From assembly GCF_025961315.1 (NCBI RefSeq), contig NZ_JAOQNK010000001.1, positions 1,302,001 through 1,366,000 of the forward strand: a stretch of 64,000 nt of DNA, written 5' to 3'. Position numbers and translations under genes: made by a program. Shown piece after piece: positions 37,905 through 47,007 of the stretch. The stretch's first letter is position 1. The number at the start of each line of letters is the position of its first letter. The DNA is from Sphingobacterium kitahiroshimense. Its GTDB lineage: Bacteria > Bacteroidota > Bacteroidia > Sphingobacteriales > Sphingobacteriaceae. The notes beneath the pieces were generated by a model that saw only the letters and a program-made list of their open reading frames with translations, did no database searches and was not told the DNA's origin.

Positions 37905-39245
37905 ATGGCTGTAAGAAAGAGGAAAAACACATCGATATTTCGATTGGTTAATAATTGGCTACATCTTTGGCTGGGATTAATTTCCGGGATTATTGTCTTT
38001 GTCATCTGCTTGATGGCTTGCCTCTGGGTTTTCAATCATGAAATCACAGATCTTGCCATTCCGAAAAAAGAAAGACAATATATCCTTGCTTCCAGCCAAT
38101 CGTTAATTGCTCCATCGCGCATTTTTAGTCTTGCGGACTCACTCTATCCAAATACTGTTGTACGAGGTATTACTTATACAAGAGATCACCCCGTTTCCTT
38201 TACCATTCATGTAAAAGACAAAGACGATACTAAAAAAACACAACCGCAGGTGCACTTATTACACCCTTACACTGGTAAATACTTAGGCCTGCAAATGGAG
38301 GATAATTCGGAAGAAGCACAGTTAAGAAAAAAATTAAATAGCTTTTTTGCTTGGACACTCAGTGGACACCGATTTCTCTGGCTACCGAGAGATATTGGAC
38401 GTCCAATTGTCAATTATGCGACGCTGATATTCTGTCTGACGTTAATCACCGGATTGGTGTGGTGGTATCCAAAAAAATGGACAAAATCCACACGTGAGAA
38501 AAGCTTCCGGATCAAGTGGAAGGCCGGCTGGAAAAGAGTCAACTTGGATCTCCATAATGTAGTTGGTTTTTATTCTTTCCTTTTGGTTCTATTAGTGGCT
38601 GTAACCGGTATGTATTATGGTCTAGAATGGTTCAATAGAGCACTATATTGGTCTACAAACTGGGGAAAGCCTTTAGCCGAACGGACATCTGTTCATTCAG
38701 ATTCAACGAAGATTGATCAATTGGCGCACTTTCCAAAAGCTTTTGATCGAGAAATCCGAACTATACTTACGCAATATAAAGATCCACATTATTTGACAAT
38801 CACCTATCCGGATACCTTAAAAAAAGATGCCACGATTTCAGTATACATTAGAAATGATATGGATAGGCAGTACAACAATCGCTATTATTCATTCGACCAG
38901 TATACGGGCACATTTTTACCGAACAATATTTCGCTATTTAATAAGGATTTTTATGAACTCCATGCAGGTGAAAAATTTAGAAGACTCAATTATGATATCC
39001 ATGTTGGTTCCATCTGGGGGTTTCCCACGAAAGTGTTAGCATTTATTCTGACCTTCATCGCTGGCTCCTTACCTATTACAGGTTTTATAATCTGGTACAA
39101 CCGGAAATGGGGAAAGAAAAAAGGGCGTAATAAACCTTTAAAAGGAACAGTTGCCCATGACGCTATGCAGGTTCAAAATACGGAAGCAGATGCAACGATT
39201 AGAAAAAAGTCAATACGTTTTCGGCCAAAAACCACCAAAACATAG
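37905..39245 (+). CDS. PepSY-associated transmembrane protein
   Basis: About 446 residues (ATG at 37905; the TTG at 37899 is also open). Four transmembrane helices: WLHLWLGLISGIIVFVICLMACLWVF, ATLIFCLTLITGLVWWYP, FYSFLLVLLVAVTGMYYGLEWF and AFILTFIAGSLPITGFIIWYN, with PepSY-like periplasmic regions between them (residues about 50-130 and 200-330). Conserved His residues at helix ends (e.g. NLDLHNVVGFY, HVGSIWGFPTK) suggest haem binding and a role as an inner-membrane ferric-siderophore reductase. The C-terminus is a basic cytoplasmic tail. Confidence 0.85.
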   Translation: MAVRKRKNTSIFRLVNNWLHLWLGLISGIIVFVICLMACLWVFNHEITDLAIPKKERQYILASSQSLIAPSRIFSLADSLYPNTVVRGITYTRDHPVSFTIHVKDKDDTKKTQPQVHLLHPYTGKYLGLQMEDNSEEAQLRKKLNSFFAWTLSGHRFLWLPRDIGRPIVNYATLIFCLTLITGLVWWYPKKWTKSTREKSFRIKWKAGWKRVNLDLHNVVGFYSFLLVLLVAVTGMYYGLEWFNRALYWSTNWGKPLAERTSVHSDSTKIDQLAHFPKAFDREIRTILTQYKDPHYLTITYPDTLKKDATISVYIRNDMDRQYNNRYYSFDQYTGTFLPNNISLFNKDFYELHAGEKFRRLNYDIHVGSIWGFPTKVLAFILTFIAGSLPITGFIIWYNRKWGKKKGRNKPLKGTVAHDAMQVQNTEADATIRKKSIRFRPKTTKT

Positions 39246-39283
39246 GCTTCCTAATCATCACTATTTAATTTATGCTTAAGAGG

Positions 39284-39303
39284 GTTCTTTCTTTAGAAAG
39301 AAC
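39284..39303 (+). terminator. Short hairpin before the second receptor gene
   Basis: GTTCTTTC (39284-39291) and GAAAGAAC (39296-39303) with a four-base loop, 14 bases upstream of the next start codon. No T run; it may set the relative expression of the two parts of the locus. Confidence 0.45.
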
Positions 39304-39317
39304 AAGAGATACTATTT

Positions 39318-41675
39318 ATGAAGAGATCTACATTATTAACGATTCTGCTTTCAAGTTCTTCTATGGGACTCGTAGCACAGACGAAGGTGTCTGGAAAAAT
39401 ATTTGACAAAGATGGACATTCAATTAAAGGAGCTACAGCAAGTCTTTTACGTTTACCCGATTCGGCATTAATCATGCAGGCAGATGCGGCAAAGGATGGA
39501 TCATTTCAATTGCATGCGACCAAGAATGGCGATTATGTGATTCGTTACAGTTCCGTTGGCTACACGACGATGAACAGTAAAATGTACAAACTGTCGGGAA
39601 CAGATCAGACAATAGTACCCGCTTTTTTACAACCGTCCGAACATAGGATGGAAACCGTCCAGGTGATCGGAAAGCAAGCCAGTGTACGGCAGTATGCCGA
39701 TAAGATGGTTGTTGATGTCGAAGGAAGTGTATTGGCTGAAGGAAACAATGTCCTCGAGCTCCTCGAAAAGACCCCTGGTCTTGTCTCTGACGGAAAAGGG
39801 AATTTTTCAATTCAAGGCCGTGCCGGTGCTAATGTGCGTATCAATGGCCGCGACATGTATGTATCTGGAGAACAGCTCGCGAGTATCTTGCGTGGACTTC
39901 AGGCATCTGAAGTTTCAAAATTGGAGTTGATCAGCAATCCTTCGGCTCGTGAAGATGCTTCGGGAACAGCAGGGATTATTAATATCGTGACCAAGCGAAA
40001 TACAAAGGTAGGCTTTGGTGGGGATGCTTTTGTCCGGGCTGGACAAGGGCGAGCGTTTTATGGTGGTTTTGGAGGAGGACTGCATTATAAGGTCAATGGT
40101 CTCGATATGTACATTCAGGGCAATAAGAGTTATGACCGCAGCAATAGTCACAATCTGACCGAAAGAAGCTTTTTTGATCAAGGAAACTTAACTTCCTTTC
40201 AACGGCAACAAGAAAACAAAAAACTCGATGACGCCGCTTTTCATAGCGTTCGGGCAGGCGCAAAATATGAATTTTCCGATGGCGGAATCCTTGATGGAAG
40301 TGTGCACTGGATGAGGGGTAATTATAAGCCATACGCATCCATCGAGATGGATAGCTGGAATTATCCGGAAAACATACAAACTGAACGCGCAGTTAGCAAT
40401 AATCATTTTGATGAGTCTTTCAAGAATTGGACATTTAATATTAATTATGTCAACAAATACGAGGGTGAAGATCACTTTTTAAAATTTAATTTTGACTTCG
40501 CTCCTCACGGTAATGACTATAATAATCGCTTTGAAACAGAGAAATTCAATTTACTAACGGATCAAAAAACCGCTATCGGACGGACCAATGTACAGGATTT
40601 GAGTAATACGACATATTCCGGAAGATTAGATTATAGTAAACCACTAACTGATTCGAGTAAAATTGAACTTGGCTGGAAGGGGACGTACTTTTTTATCAAT
40701 AATGATGTGGTCAATACCCTACTGGATAAGGGTTCATGGATACGCGATCATGCCACTTCAAACCGTTTTCAATATACACAACACATTGAAGCCCTATATG
40801 CCATCTACTCTGGTAAATTCAAGAAGATCGAATATCAAGCTGGCCTCCGTGGTGAATATACATTTATTAATGCCAATCAAGTCACCTTGAATAAGAAAAA
40901 TGATCAGCGCTATTTTGACCTATTCCCAAGCGGATCGTTGTTGTACCACTTGAATGACAAAAACACATTAAGAACATCATTCAGCAGTCGTATTGAACGA
41001 CCGGGCGATCACGACATCAATATCTTTCGGATCTATGAAGATGCTTATAGTTACAATGAAGGGAATCCAGATTTAAAACCGGAGAAGAGTTACATCACTG
41101 AGATAGGTCATGGGTATAAAAATAAATTATTCACCACATTAGGCGTTTCCTATGGACGTGACATCATCAACTGGATTGTTCGTCAAGGTGATCAAGTTGG
41201 AGAAAATTTATCGAGACCCGAGAATATTGGACGTTATCTGAATTATAGCGCAAGTATCATGTACAATCAGACATTACGTACATGGTGGACAGCAAGTCAT
41301 TACATCAATACATTTTACAATAACTATTCTGGTGAAATTGGAACGATTAACCTAGATTCAAAAGGATCCAGCTGGACAGCCAATAGCCGTCACACACTTC
41401 AATTCAAATATGGTCTCCGCGCTGAAATAGCAGCTTACTATCGGTCAGGAGTTACAACAGGACCTTCAAGAACTGACAAAAGGTATGGTTTAGATTTGGC
41501 GGCAGAAAAGAAAATGTTCGGAGAGCGGGGTATGATTAAGCTGACCGCAAATGGCTTACTTAGAAATGCTAACCCTCAGCTGGTAAGTGAATATGGGAAC
41601 CTAAAAGTATTTTATTCAGATTTTCCAGATAACAGAAAAGTGTTACTGTCATTGAGCTACCGGTTTGGTAATTAA
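39318..41675 (+). CDS. TonB-dependent receptor-like outer-membrane protein
   Basis: 785 residues. Signal (LLTILLSSSSMGLVAQ), a carboxypeptidase-regulatory-like domain (VSGKIFDKDGHSIKGATASLL), a plug domain (VLELLEKTPGLVSDGKGNFSIQGRAG, VRINGRDMYVSGEQLASILRG, VSKLELISNPSAREDASGTAGIINIVTKR) and an outer-membrane barrel of the OMP_b-brl_3 type that ends VLLSLSYRFGN. It differs from the first receptor in barrel type and probably takes a different ligand or serves as an accessory. It is the last gene of the locus. Confidence 0.88.
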   Translation: MKRSTLLTILLSSSSMGLVAQTKVSGKIFDKDGHSIKGATASLLRLPDSALIMQADAAKDGSFQLHATKNGDYVIRYSSVGYTTMNSKMYKLSGTDQTIVPAFLQPSEHRMETVQVIGKQASVRQYADKMVVDVEGSVLAEGNNVLELLEKTPGLVSDGKGNFSIQGRAGANVRINGRDMYVSGEQLASILRGLQASEVSKLELISNPSAREDASGTAGIINIVTKRNTKVGFGGDAFVRAGQGRAFYGGFGGGLHYKVNGLDMYIQGNKSYDRSNSHNLTERSFFDQGNLTSFQRQQENKKLDDAAFHSVRAGAKYEFSDGGILDGSVHWMRGNYKPYASIEMDSWNYPENIQTERAVSNNHFDESFKNWTFNINYVNKYEGEDHFLKFNFDFAPHGNDYNNRFETEKFNLLTDQKTAIGRTNVQDLSNTTYSGRLDYSKPLTDSSKIELGWKGTYFFINNDVVNTLLDKGSWIRDHATSNRFQYTQHIEALYAIYSGKFKKIEYQAGLRGEYTFINANQVTLNKKNDQRYFDLFPSGSLLYHLNDKNTLRTSFSSRIERPGDHDINIFRIYEDAYSYNEGNPDLKPEKSYITEIGHGYKNKLFTTLGVSYGRDIINWIVRQGDQVGENLSRPENIGRYLNYSASIMYNQTLRTWWTASHYINTFYNNYSGEIGTINLDSKGSSWTANSRHTLQFKYGLRAEIAAYYRSGVTTGPSRTDKRYGLDLAAEKKMFGERGMIKLTANGLLRNANPQLVSEYGNLKVFYSDFPDNRKVLLSLSYRFGN

Positions 41676-42019
41676 AAAACAATAACCGAAATGTTATACT
41701 ATTACGTCAAGGTAGCACGGATCTTGTCAAATTCGCCATTCTTAAGGCGCTATTTGACCAGGTCCGTTATTGATCGACTCCTGACCATGGCTGGACAATA
41801 ATTCATTTCAAAAATTTTAGGAAAAGAAAAAATCTGCTCATTAAAAATAGAAACAAATCAATTTGGGAACAAGATATTTGTTTGGTATCTTAGGTATACG
41901 CTTTACTACATGGACAAGTCACAGAATCATTGCAGTGCAGTGCAATTCAAAAACAACAACATAGTAAATTACGTTTCAGTAAATTGTTAAAATATTTTAA
42001 GCACTTGATAAAAAATAAT
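41676..42019. other. Intergenic region between the uptake locus and the repeat protein
   Basis: A GC-richer block at about 41700-41800 reads on the minus strand as a short ATG frame (MVRSRSITDLVK, stop, then RLKNGEFDKIRATLT). It may be the relic of a gene. Nothing else is recognised. Confidence 0.35.
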
Positions 42020-42409
42020 ATGGAAAAATTTTTAGGAGTAGACGGACAATATCACTCAGAAGGATCTTTTCTTGGAACAGATGGTAAATATCATCCAGAA
42101 GGATCTTTCCTTGGAACTGATGGACAATACTACCCAGAAGGATCTTTCCTTGGAACTGATGAAAAATATCACCCAAAAGGATCTTTTCTCGGAACGGATG
42201 GACAATATCACCCAGAGGGATTCTTTCTTGGAAAGGATGGACAATATCACCCAGAAGGTTTTTTTCTTGGAACGGATGGACAATATCACCCAGAAGGTTC
42301 TTTCCTAGGAACTGATGGTAAATATTACCCAGAAGGAAGTTTCATTGGAGCTGATGGTAAATATCATCCAAAAGGATCTTCCCTTGGAGCAGATGGAGAA
42401 TACCATTAA
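42020..42409 (+). CDS. Protein made almost only of 13-residue tandem repeats
   Basis: 129 residues: MEK followed by nine full repeats and one partial repeat of 13 residues with consensus FLGTDG(Q/K)YHPEGS. In DNA terms this is a 39-base unit repeated without slippage. Substitutions are mostly conservative (T to V/K/A, Q to K/E, H to Y, E to K), and synonymous changes are scattered, so the repeats have been kept under selection. Each unit carries D, Y/H and E/K side chains in fixed positions. No signal peptide or membrane helix is visible. The frame is open upstream to 41930, but ATGGAAAAATTT at 42020 is the natural start. I do not recognise a family. It could be a repeat-fold structural or metal-binding protein, or a multi-core peptide precursor; neither is shown. 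Confidence 0.7.
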   Translation: MEKFLGVDGQYHSEGSFLGTDGKYHPEGSFLGTDGQYYPEGSFLGTDEKYHPKGSFLGTDGQYHPEGFFLGKDGQYHPEGFFLGTDGQYHPEGSFLGTDGKYYPEGSFIGADGKYHPKGSSLGADGEYH

Positions 42410-42787
42410 TTTGACTTTTAATTCTTGGATGAAATTAGGTAATATGCCCCATTTCATGCACTTGATAAGTCCTTTTAAATAATTTTAGGATAATCCATTC
42501 TAATTCACTGATCAAAAGTTTAAGAAATAATACGCATCGAAGATTTACTCTTTAGACATGATTCGTGTAGAATTTTAAGACATACACTATTTAAAGTAGG
42601 TAAATGGTATAAGAATAACAATTGAAAAAAAGTCTTAGTTCAATAGAGAGAATTTTGGTCAGATACGTAGTAATACTATAGGGAAAAATAATAGCAATTA
42701 TAGTCCTGAAGAAAACAATAATACCTGAAATTACAGTGTCGAATATCATGATTCGACACTGTCGCTATCCTTAGTCGAGGCAACTCC
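42410..42787. other. Intergenic region with one hairpin
   Basis: No open frame. ACAGTGTCGAAT (42733-42744) and ATTCGACACTGT (42751-42762) form a perfect 12-bp stem with a six-base loop, 26 bases past the stop of the small minus-strand gene. There is no T run in either direction. Confidence 0.5.
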
Positions 42788-42997
42788 CTAATTAATTGCT
42801 TTTACAAATTGCCCTTTGAAATCAAAAATAAGATTCGCTCCTCCTCTAATATCTATTTTGTAAGTCTTATCTTCTTTTTCAATAAATTCAACCTGGCTTG
42901 CAGGATAATTTAGTATAATGTAAGACAAAATATTTTTTCTGACATCCTGTGCAGAAAATTTTCCTTCTAGTCCGTTTATTAAATTCCAATTAACCAT
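42788..42997 (-). CDS. Small protein of unknown function
   Basis: 69 residues, soluble, with an alternating strand pattern (VEFIEKEDKTYKIDIRGGANLIFDFKGQFVKA) that resembles one PepSY-like or BLIP-like beta sheet repeat. ATG start, no signal peptide. It is followed on its strand by the 12-bp hairpin at 42733. It is isolated, and the function is unknown. Confidence 0.5.
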   Translation of the reverse strand: MVNWNLINGLEGKFSAQDVRKNILSYIILNYPASQVEFIEKEDKTYKIDIRGGANLIFDFKGQFVKAIN

Positions 42998-43685
42998 ATC
43001 ATTTAAGTTTTAAAATGCTAAATATTATGATGACTTTCTAATTATATCATCTGATTTCCAAGCTTCTTCTTTTATATTAACCTAAAGCTAAATAGCAATT
43101 TGGGAAAGAATTAGGAAAAATCATAATTATGGCCAATCATGGTATTATTTCAGAAGTCATTAAATAAAATGATCGGTTGGATTAAAATTAGGAGAAGCTG
43201 TAAGAATGGTATAAAATATACAAGGTTATTTTTATTAAATGGCTTTGTGTGTTTTTAGTATGAATTGGAATTTATATTTCATTTTGAAGTAGTCAATAAT
43301 TAAACTAGATAAAATACAATCTACAGGTGAGATTCAAACAATCCGACAAGCTTCAGCAATATTCGCCAACTCACCCTCTTGATGTACTGAAGCAATTTTT
43401 GATTCATCTGTAGGCTATAAATCGTCCCTCATTTATAACACTTAGACTTACATGTTAATAACCTGATGAATAAAGGTAATGGGAAGATAAAATTATGCGG
43501 ACTTTTTGATCGCGAAAAACTAAGACTATGTCTAATTCATAAAGATTGTATGTGTCGCGATTTTACGACAAATCTTAATGAATATTGTGATATTTTACTA
43601 ACTGGTAAAAGTGATTTAGATTATTAACTTTGACAAATATTGGATATTCAAATCAATTTTAGAAAACTATAATCAATTATAAACA
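42998..43685. other. Long intergenic region with a possible family trace
   Basis: Almost 690 bases without an acceptable gene. Positions 43401-43429 resemble the sequence upstream of the NTF2-like gene (3691-3719), with weaker similarity in the 60 bases before it, so a copy of that gene may once have been here. The last 100 bases should contain the promoter of the hydrolase gene. Confidence 0.4.
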
Positions 43686-44825
43686 ATGAAAAATATAGCT
43701 CTTTTTACTTTCTTGCTATCATCTATTTTTTGCTTGGCTCAGCCCTCAGAAGTAAAAAAAATCAATATTAATATTTTAATTGATAGTGCGGCAAACCAAA
43801 TGCTGAAAAAACCTTTAATTCATTCTACATCAATCGCTATCGTTTATCAAGGTAAAGAATATATCGGTCATTATGGAGAATTAGAGAAAGGAAAAAATAA
43901 TTGCCCTACTAATGAAACAATTTATGAAATTGGTTCTCTAAGTAAAACTTTTGCAGGAACACTTGCGGCTAAGGCCGTTTGTGAAAATAAATTAAATATT
44001 GATGATGAGATCCAAAAATATTTACTTGAAGACTATCCAAACTTAAAATATGGAAGTCAACCTATTCTTGTAAAACATCTGCTGTCACACACAAGTGGGT
44101 TTCCAAACATGCTTCCTTTCCAAGCAAATTCAATACTTCAGGATTTCACAAATCACGACACACCAGCTAAAATCAATGAACTTTATAAAAACTATGGCCA
44201 GAAAGATTTTCTAACAGATCTCCATAAAGTTAAGATTGATACTGTTCCAGGTTACAAATATTCATACTCTAGCGCAGGTAGCGAACTTGTGGCTTTTATT
44301 TTAGAAAAAGTATATAAAACAAAATATGAAGAACTATTGACGGATTATCTGTCCAAAAAAATTGCAATGCATAACACAAGAATCAGTCTTTCGGATCAGG
44401 AAGCAAAAAAACTTGCAGTTGGGTACCACAGTGATAACAGCATTATCCCCGCTCCAATGCCAAAATTACCGTGGGGAGCATCTGGTAATATGAAATCCAC
44501 AATACCTGATATGGTAAAGTATATGAAATTTGAATTGAAAAATAATAACATCGTTGCTAAGTCACATAAATCAATTGTCAAGTTTGATCGTGAGTTCAGT
44601 ATTGGGTATTTCTGGAATATTGTCACTGATGATAAAAAATTAGGTACATATTACGTACATCATGGTGGCGTGCCTCGTTCCCAATGTTACATCTATATTA
44701 TTCCAAAATACGATTTAAGCGCATTTATTATTACCAATCAGAGTGGCATCGACACTGCAAAGGTCATGGAAGAGGCATTAAATATCATATTTGATAAAAT
44801 AGCGGCGGAAGGAAGCGAGGGATAA
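43686..44825 (+). CDS. Secreted serine hydrolase, beta-lactamase fold
   Basis: 379 residues with a signal peptide (ALFTFLLSSIFCLAQ). The class C/esterase motifs are intact: Ser84-L-S-Lys87 in IGSLSKTFAGT, Tyr194-S-Ser196 and His326-Gly-Gly in VHHGGVP. This enzyme group includes D-aminopeptidases, esterases and penicillin-binding-protein relatives; a resistance role is not implied. The ATG at 43686 precedes a perfect signal. It is transcribed alone, followed after 93 bases by the DUF4269 gene on the same strand. Confidence 0.88.
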   Translation: MKNIALFTFLLSSIFCLAQPSEVKKININILIDSAANQMLKKPLIHSTSIAIVYQGKEYIGHYGELEKGKNNCPTNETIYEIGSLSKTFAGTLAAKAVCENKLNIDDEIQKYLLEDYPNLKYGSQPILVKHLLSHTSGFPNMLPFQANSILQDFTNHDTPAKINELYKNYGQKDFLTDLHKVKIDTVPGYKYSYSSAGSELVAFILEKVYKTKYEELLTDYLSKKIAMHNTRISLSDQEAKKLAVGYHSDNSIIPAPMPKLPWGASGNMKSTIPDMVKYMKFELKNNNIVAKSHKSIVKFDREFSIGYFWNIVTDDKKLGTYYVHHGGVPRSQCYIYIIPKYDLSAFIITNQSGIDTAKVMEEALNIIFDKIAAEGSEG

Positions 44826-44918
44826 AACGATCAAAGACGCAAGAGCTTTCTATGGAAAAATACTGCTAAACTAAGTACAGTCCTTTCAAGCTTTTTACTT
44901 TAATAACTTTATTATCAA

Positions 44919-45440
44919 ATGAAAATTGATTTTAGAAATATAAATTACCTTAAACTAGGGAATACTAAACAAAGGAAAATACATAACATAATAACCAAGT
45001 ATCAGCTGTTCGAAATTCTCAACGATTACAAACCTATCCTAGTGGGAACAATTCCCATAAATATCGATATAGAAGAGAGTGATGTAGATATAATATTACA
45101 AGCTCATAATTTGAAGGAGTTAACGCAATTATTACTCAAGAGTTTTGCTCAATTTGCTCAATTTCGATTAAGTACCTTCAGCAATGGAGCCCTAACCTCG
45201 AATTTTATGCTAGAAGATACGCTAATAGAAATATATGCGACAGATATAGACACAGAAAAACAAAATGGATATTTACATATGATTAAAGAGTACGAAATCC
45301 TGCAGGCTAGAAATGACAGTTTTAAAATGGAAATAATAAAATTAAAAAAACAGGGTATAAAAACAGAACCGGCATTTTGCAAACTACTGAATATAAGTGG
45401 AGATCCATATGTTGAATTACTCAACTACATCGTGCAATAG
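44919..45440 (+). CDS. DUF4269 nucleotidyltransferase-like protein
   Basis: 173 residues. The motif LVGTIPINIDIEESDVDIIL (about residues 40-59) is the DUF4269 signature: a minimal nucleotidyltransferase core with the Asp pair of the GS-DxD type. A later acidic strand LIEIYATDID fits the third carboxylate. The C-terminus KTEPAFCKLLNISGDPYVELL is also typical. Family members have no established substrate. It follows the hydrolase gene and may share its transcript. Confidence 0.8.
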   Translation: MKIDFRNINYLKLGNTKQRKIHNIITKYQLFEILNDYKPILVGTIPINIDIEESDVDIILQAHNLKELTQLLLKSFAQFAQFRLSTFSNGALTSNFMLEDTLIEIYATDIDTEKQNGYLHMIKEYEILQARNDSFKMEIIKLKKQGIKTEPAFCKLLNISGDPYVELLNYIVQ

Positions 45441-45537
45441 TTCTGATAACCATAGCATACCGTCCTAAAAACTCACAAACAAAGATAAGTTTGGTAGAAA
45501 ATTACAAGAGGCCTTTAGTCTGGTTTATAAACTTTTA

Positions 45538-45565
45538 CAAAGCCATTCCTGACCGAATGGCTTTG
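45538..45565. terminator. Hairpin behind the DUF4269 gene
   Basis: CAAAGCCATTC (45538-45548) pairs with GAATGGCTTTG (45555-45565) around CTGACC. The T run is poor. It shares the GAC-GAATGGC core with the hairpins at 17543 and 18817 and ends three bases before the tandem duplication begins. Confidence 0.6.
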
Positions 45566-45567
45566 CA

Positions 45568-45978
45568 AGTTATATCCTATACAGTTAGCCTTCTTGATGA
45601 ATTGTAAATATACCACAGCGAATTGTAAATAGTTTATTCGGTTTTGAACTTTTGATGTAGATTTATAATTAAAAAAAGCACAATTATATGTGTATAAATG
45701 GAACTATAAAAATTTAAACAAACACTAAAGAAGCGGCAACTGTCATTTTATCAATTGACTGTAATTATATAAACGGCGAACTAACAATAATATGAAAAAA
45801 CTTTTATTACTTTTTACAATTGCTCATTTTTTGACTTCTTGTAATGGGCACGAAACAAAAAAAATGGATAATAAAATTGAAAAAATTGCGACTGCAAAAA
45901 AAGATACTATTAAAATCAACGAGATTCACTTAAATTCAGGTTTGGATAAAACACTGATTCCATTTGGCTTAAATAAGG
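45568..45978. repeat. Tandem duplication, first unit (411 bp)
   Basis: This unit and 45979-46389 agree at every position I compared: AGTTATATCC... through ...CTTAAATAAGG. The unit length is 411 bases, i.e. 137 codons. It carries the upstream region and the first 62 codons of a lipoprotein gene. No terminal inverted repeats or target duplication are seen. Confidence 0.9.
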
Positions 45979-46043
45979 AGTTATATCCTATACAGTTAGC
46001 CTTCTTGATGAATTGTAAATATACCACAGCGAATTGTAAATAG
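45792..46043 (+). pseudogene. Truncated first copy of a lipoprotein gene
   Basis: 83 codons. The first 62 residues are identical to the gene at 46203 (signal LLLLFTIAHFLTSC, then NGHETKKMDNKIEK...). Reading then enters the upstream region of the second unit and adds 21 unrelated residues (ELYPIQLAFLMNC...) before a stop. It keeps a full promoter region and lipoprotein signal, so a short lipopeptide could still be made and exported. Confidence 0.8.
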
Positions 46044-46389
46044 TTTATTCGGTTTTGAACTTTTGATGTAGATTTATAATTAAAAAAAGCACAATTATAT
46101 GTGTATAAATGGAACTATAAAAATTTAAACAAACACTAAAGAAGCGGCAACTGTCATTTTATCAATTGACTGTAATTATATAAACGGCGAACTAACAATA
46201 ATATGAAAAAACTTTTATTACTTTTTACAATTGCTCATTTTTTGACTTCTTGTAATGGGCACGAAACAAAAAAAATGGATAATAAAATTGAAAAAATTGC
46301 GACTGCAAAAAAAGATACTATTAAAATCAACGAGATTCACTTAAATTCAGGTTTGGATAAAACACTGATTCCATTTGGCTTAAATAAGG
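45979..46389. repeat. Tandem duplication, second unit (411 bp)
   Basis: Identical partner of 45568-45978. The sequences diverge at 45980/46391, directly after the shared AATAAGGA, which marks the junction of the event. Confidence 0.9.
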
Positions 46390-46874
46390 ATGATAATAAT
46401 AATTCAGCCTATAACTTAAATTTAGATTATGAAGAATTTTCATTTTCTCCTCAACAAAATTTTAAATTCAATGATCTGAATATCGGTAAAATAAAAAGTT
46501 TAATCATATACTATTTGAAAGAGGACAACAGTGCTTTCACTTATGAATTAGAATTAGAAGACAACAGCAATTGTGAATTATTAATAGGTGAATTCAATAA
46601 AAATTTCGGCAAGCACCTATTTTACCAAAAAAATGAAAATACAAAAGAACATCCTATATTTTTGGATGAAAACGGAGAGCAAGAAACGCGACATATTATT
46701 GAAGAACTAATAAAATGGGATGATAGTCAGCATGATATAAGCTATTTTGTGAGCTATAAAAAAAATCTCACTACAAATGAAAATAAATTAACAACAATAG
46801 CGATAAGTAATGCTCATAAAAAATATGCGGAATGGATAGATTTTAGAAGCCTCAGTATGGTTTTCCCAAAATAA
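46203..46874 (+). CDS. Lipoprotein of unknown function
   Basis: 223 residues. Signal with lipobox FLTSCNGHE, then a Lys-rich linker and an acidic, Asn/Glu-rich domain (LNLDYEEFSFSPQQNFKFNDLNIGKIKSLIIYYLK, FVSYKKNLTTNENKLTTIAIS). I recognise no family; the alternating strands suggest a single alpha/beta domain. Its whole upstream region is inside the 411-bp duplication, so it keeps an intact promoter identical to that of the truncated copy. Confidence 0.7.
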   Translation: MKKLLLLFTIAHFLTSCNGHETKKMDNKIEKIATAKKDTIKINEIHLNSGLDKTLIPFGLNKDDNNNSAYNLNLDYEEFSFSPQQNFKFNDLNIGKIKSLIIYYLKEDNSAFTYELELEDNSNCELLIGEFNKNFGKHLFYQKNENTKEHPIFLDENGEQETRHIIEELIKWDDSQHDISYFVSYKKNLTTNENKLTTIAISNAHKKYAEWIDFRSLSMVFPK

Positions 46875-47007
46875 TCAAACAATGATTGCAAAGAGGGATT
46901 TTGAATCAGGCAGTATGAAAAGTAAAATTTAACATTAGCTTCTTAGCTGAATTTTAGTCATAATAGCTGCATATGTGTTTTGATTTAATGCCAATTAACA
47001 TTCGGAA

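Noticed and set aside
42056..42308. Other-frame and antisense open frames across the repeat gene
   Set aside because: They exist only because a stop-free 39-base unit is repeated; their peptides have no start signal or sensible composition.
42020..42409. 39-base repeats as a CRISPR array or non-coding satellite
   Set aside because: There are no unique spacers, the units are contiguous and in frame, and the amino-acid pattern is better conserved than the DNA.
42733..42762. 12-bp inverted repeat as an intrinsic terminator
   Set aside because: There is no T run on either side; it is left as a hairpin of unknown role.
45568..46389. The 411-bp repeat as a mobile element
   Set aside because: No terminal inverted repeats, target duplication or recombinase; it is a simple head-to-tail duplication of a gene start.
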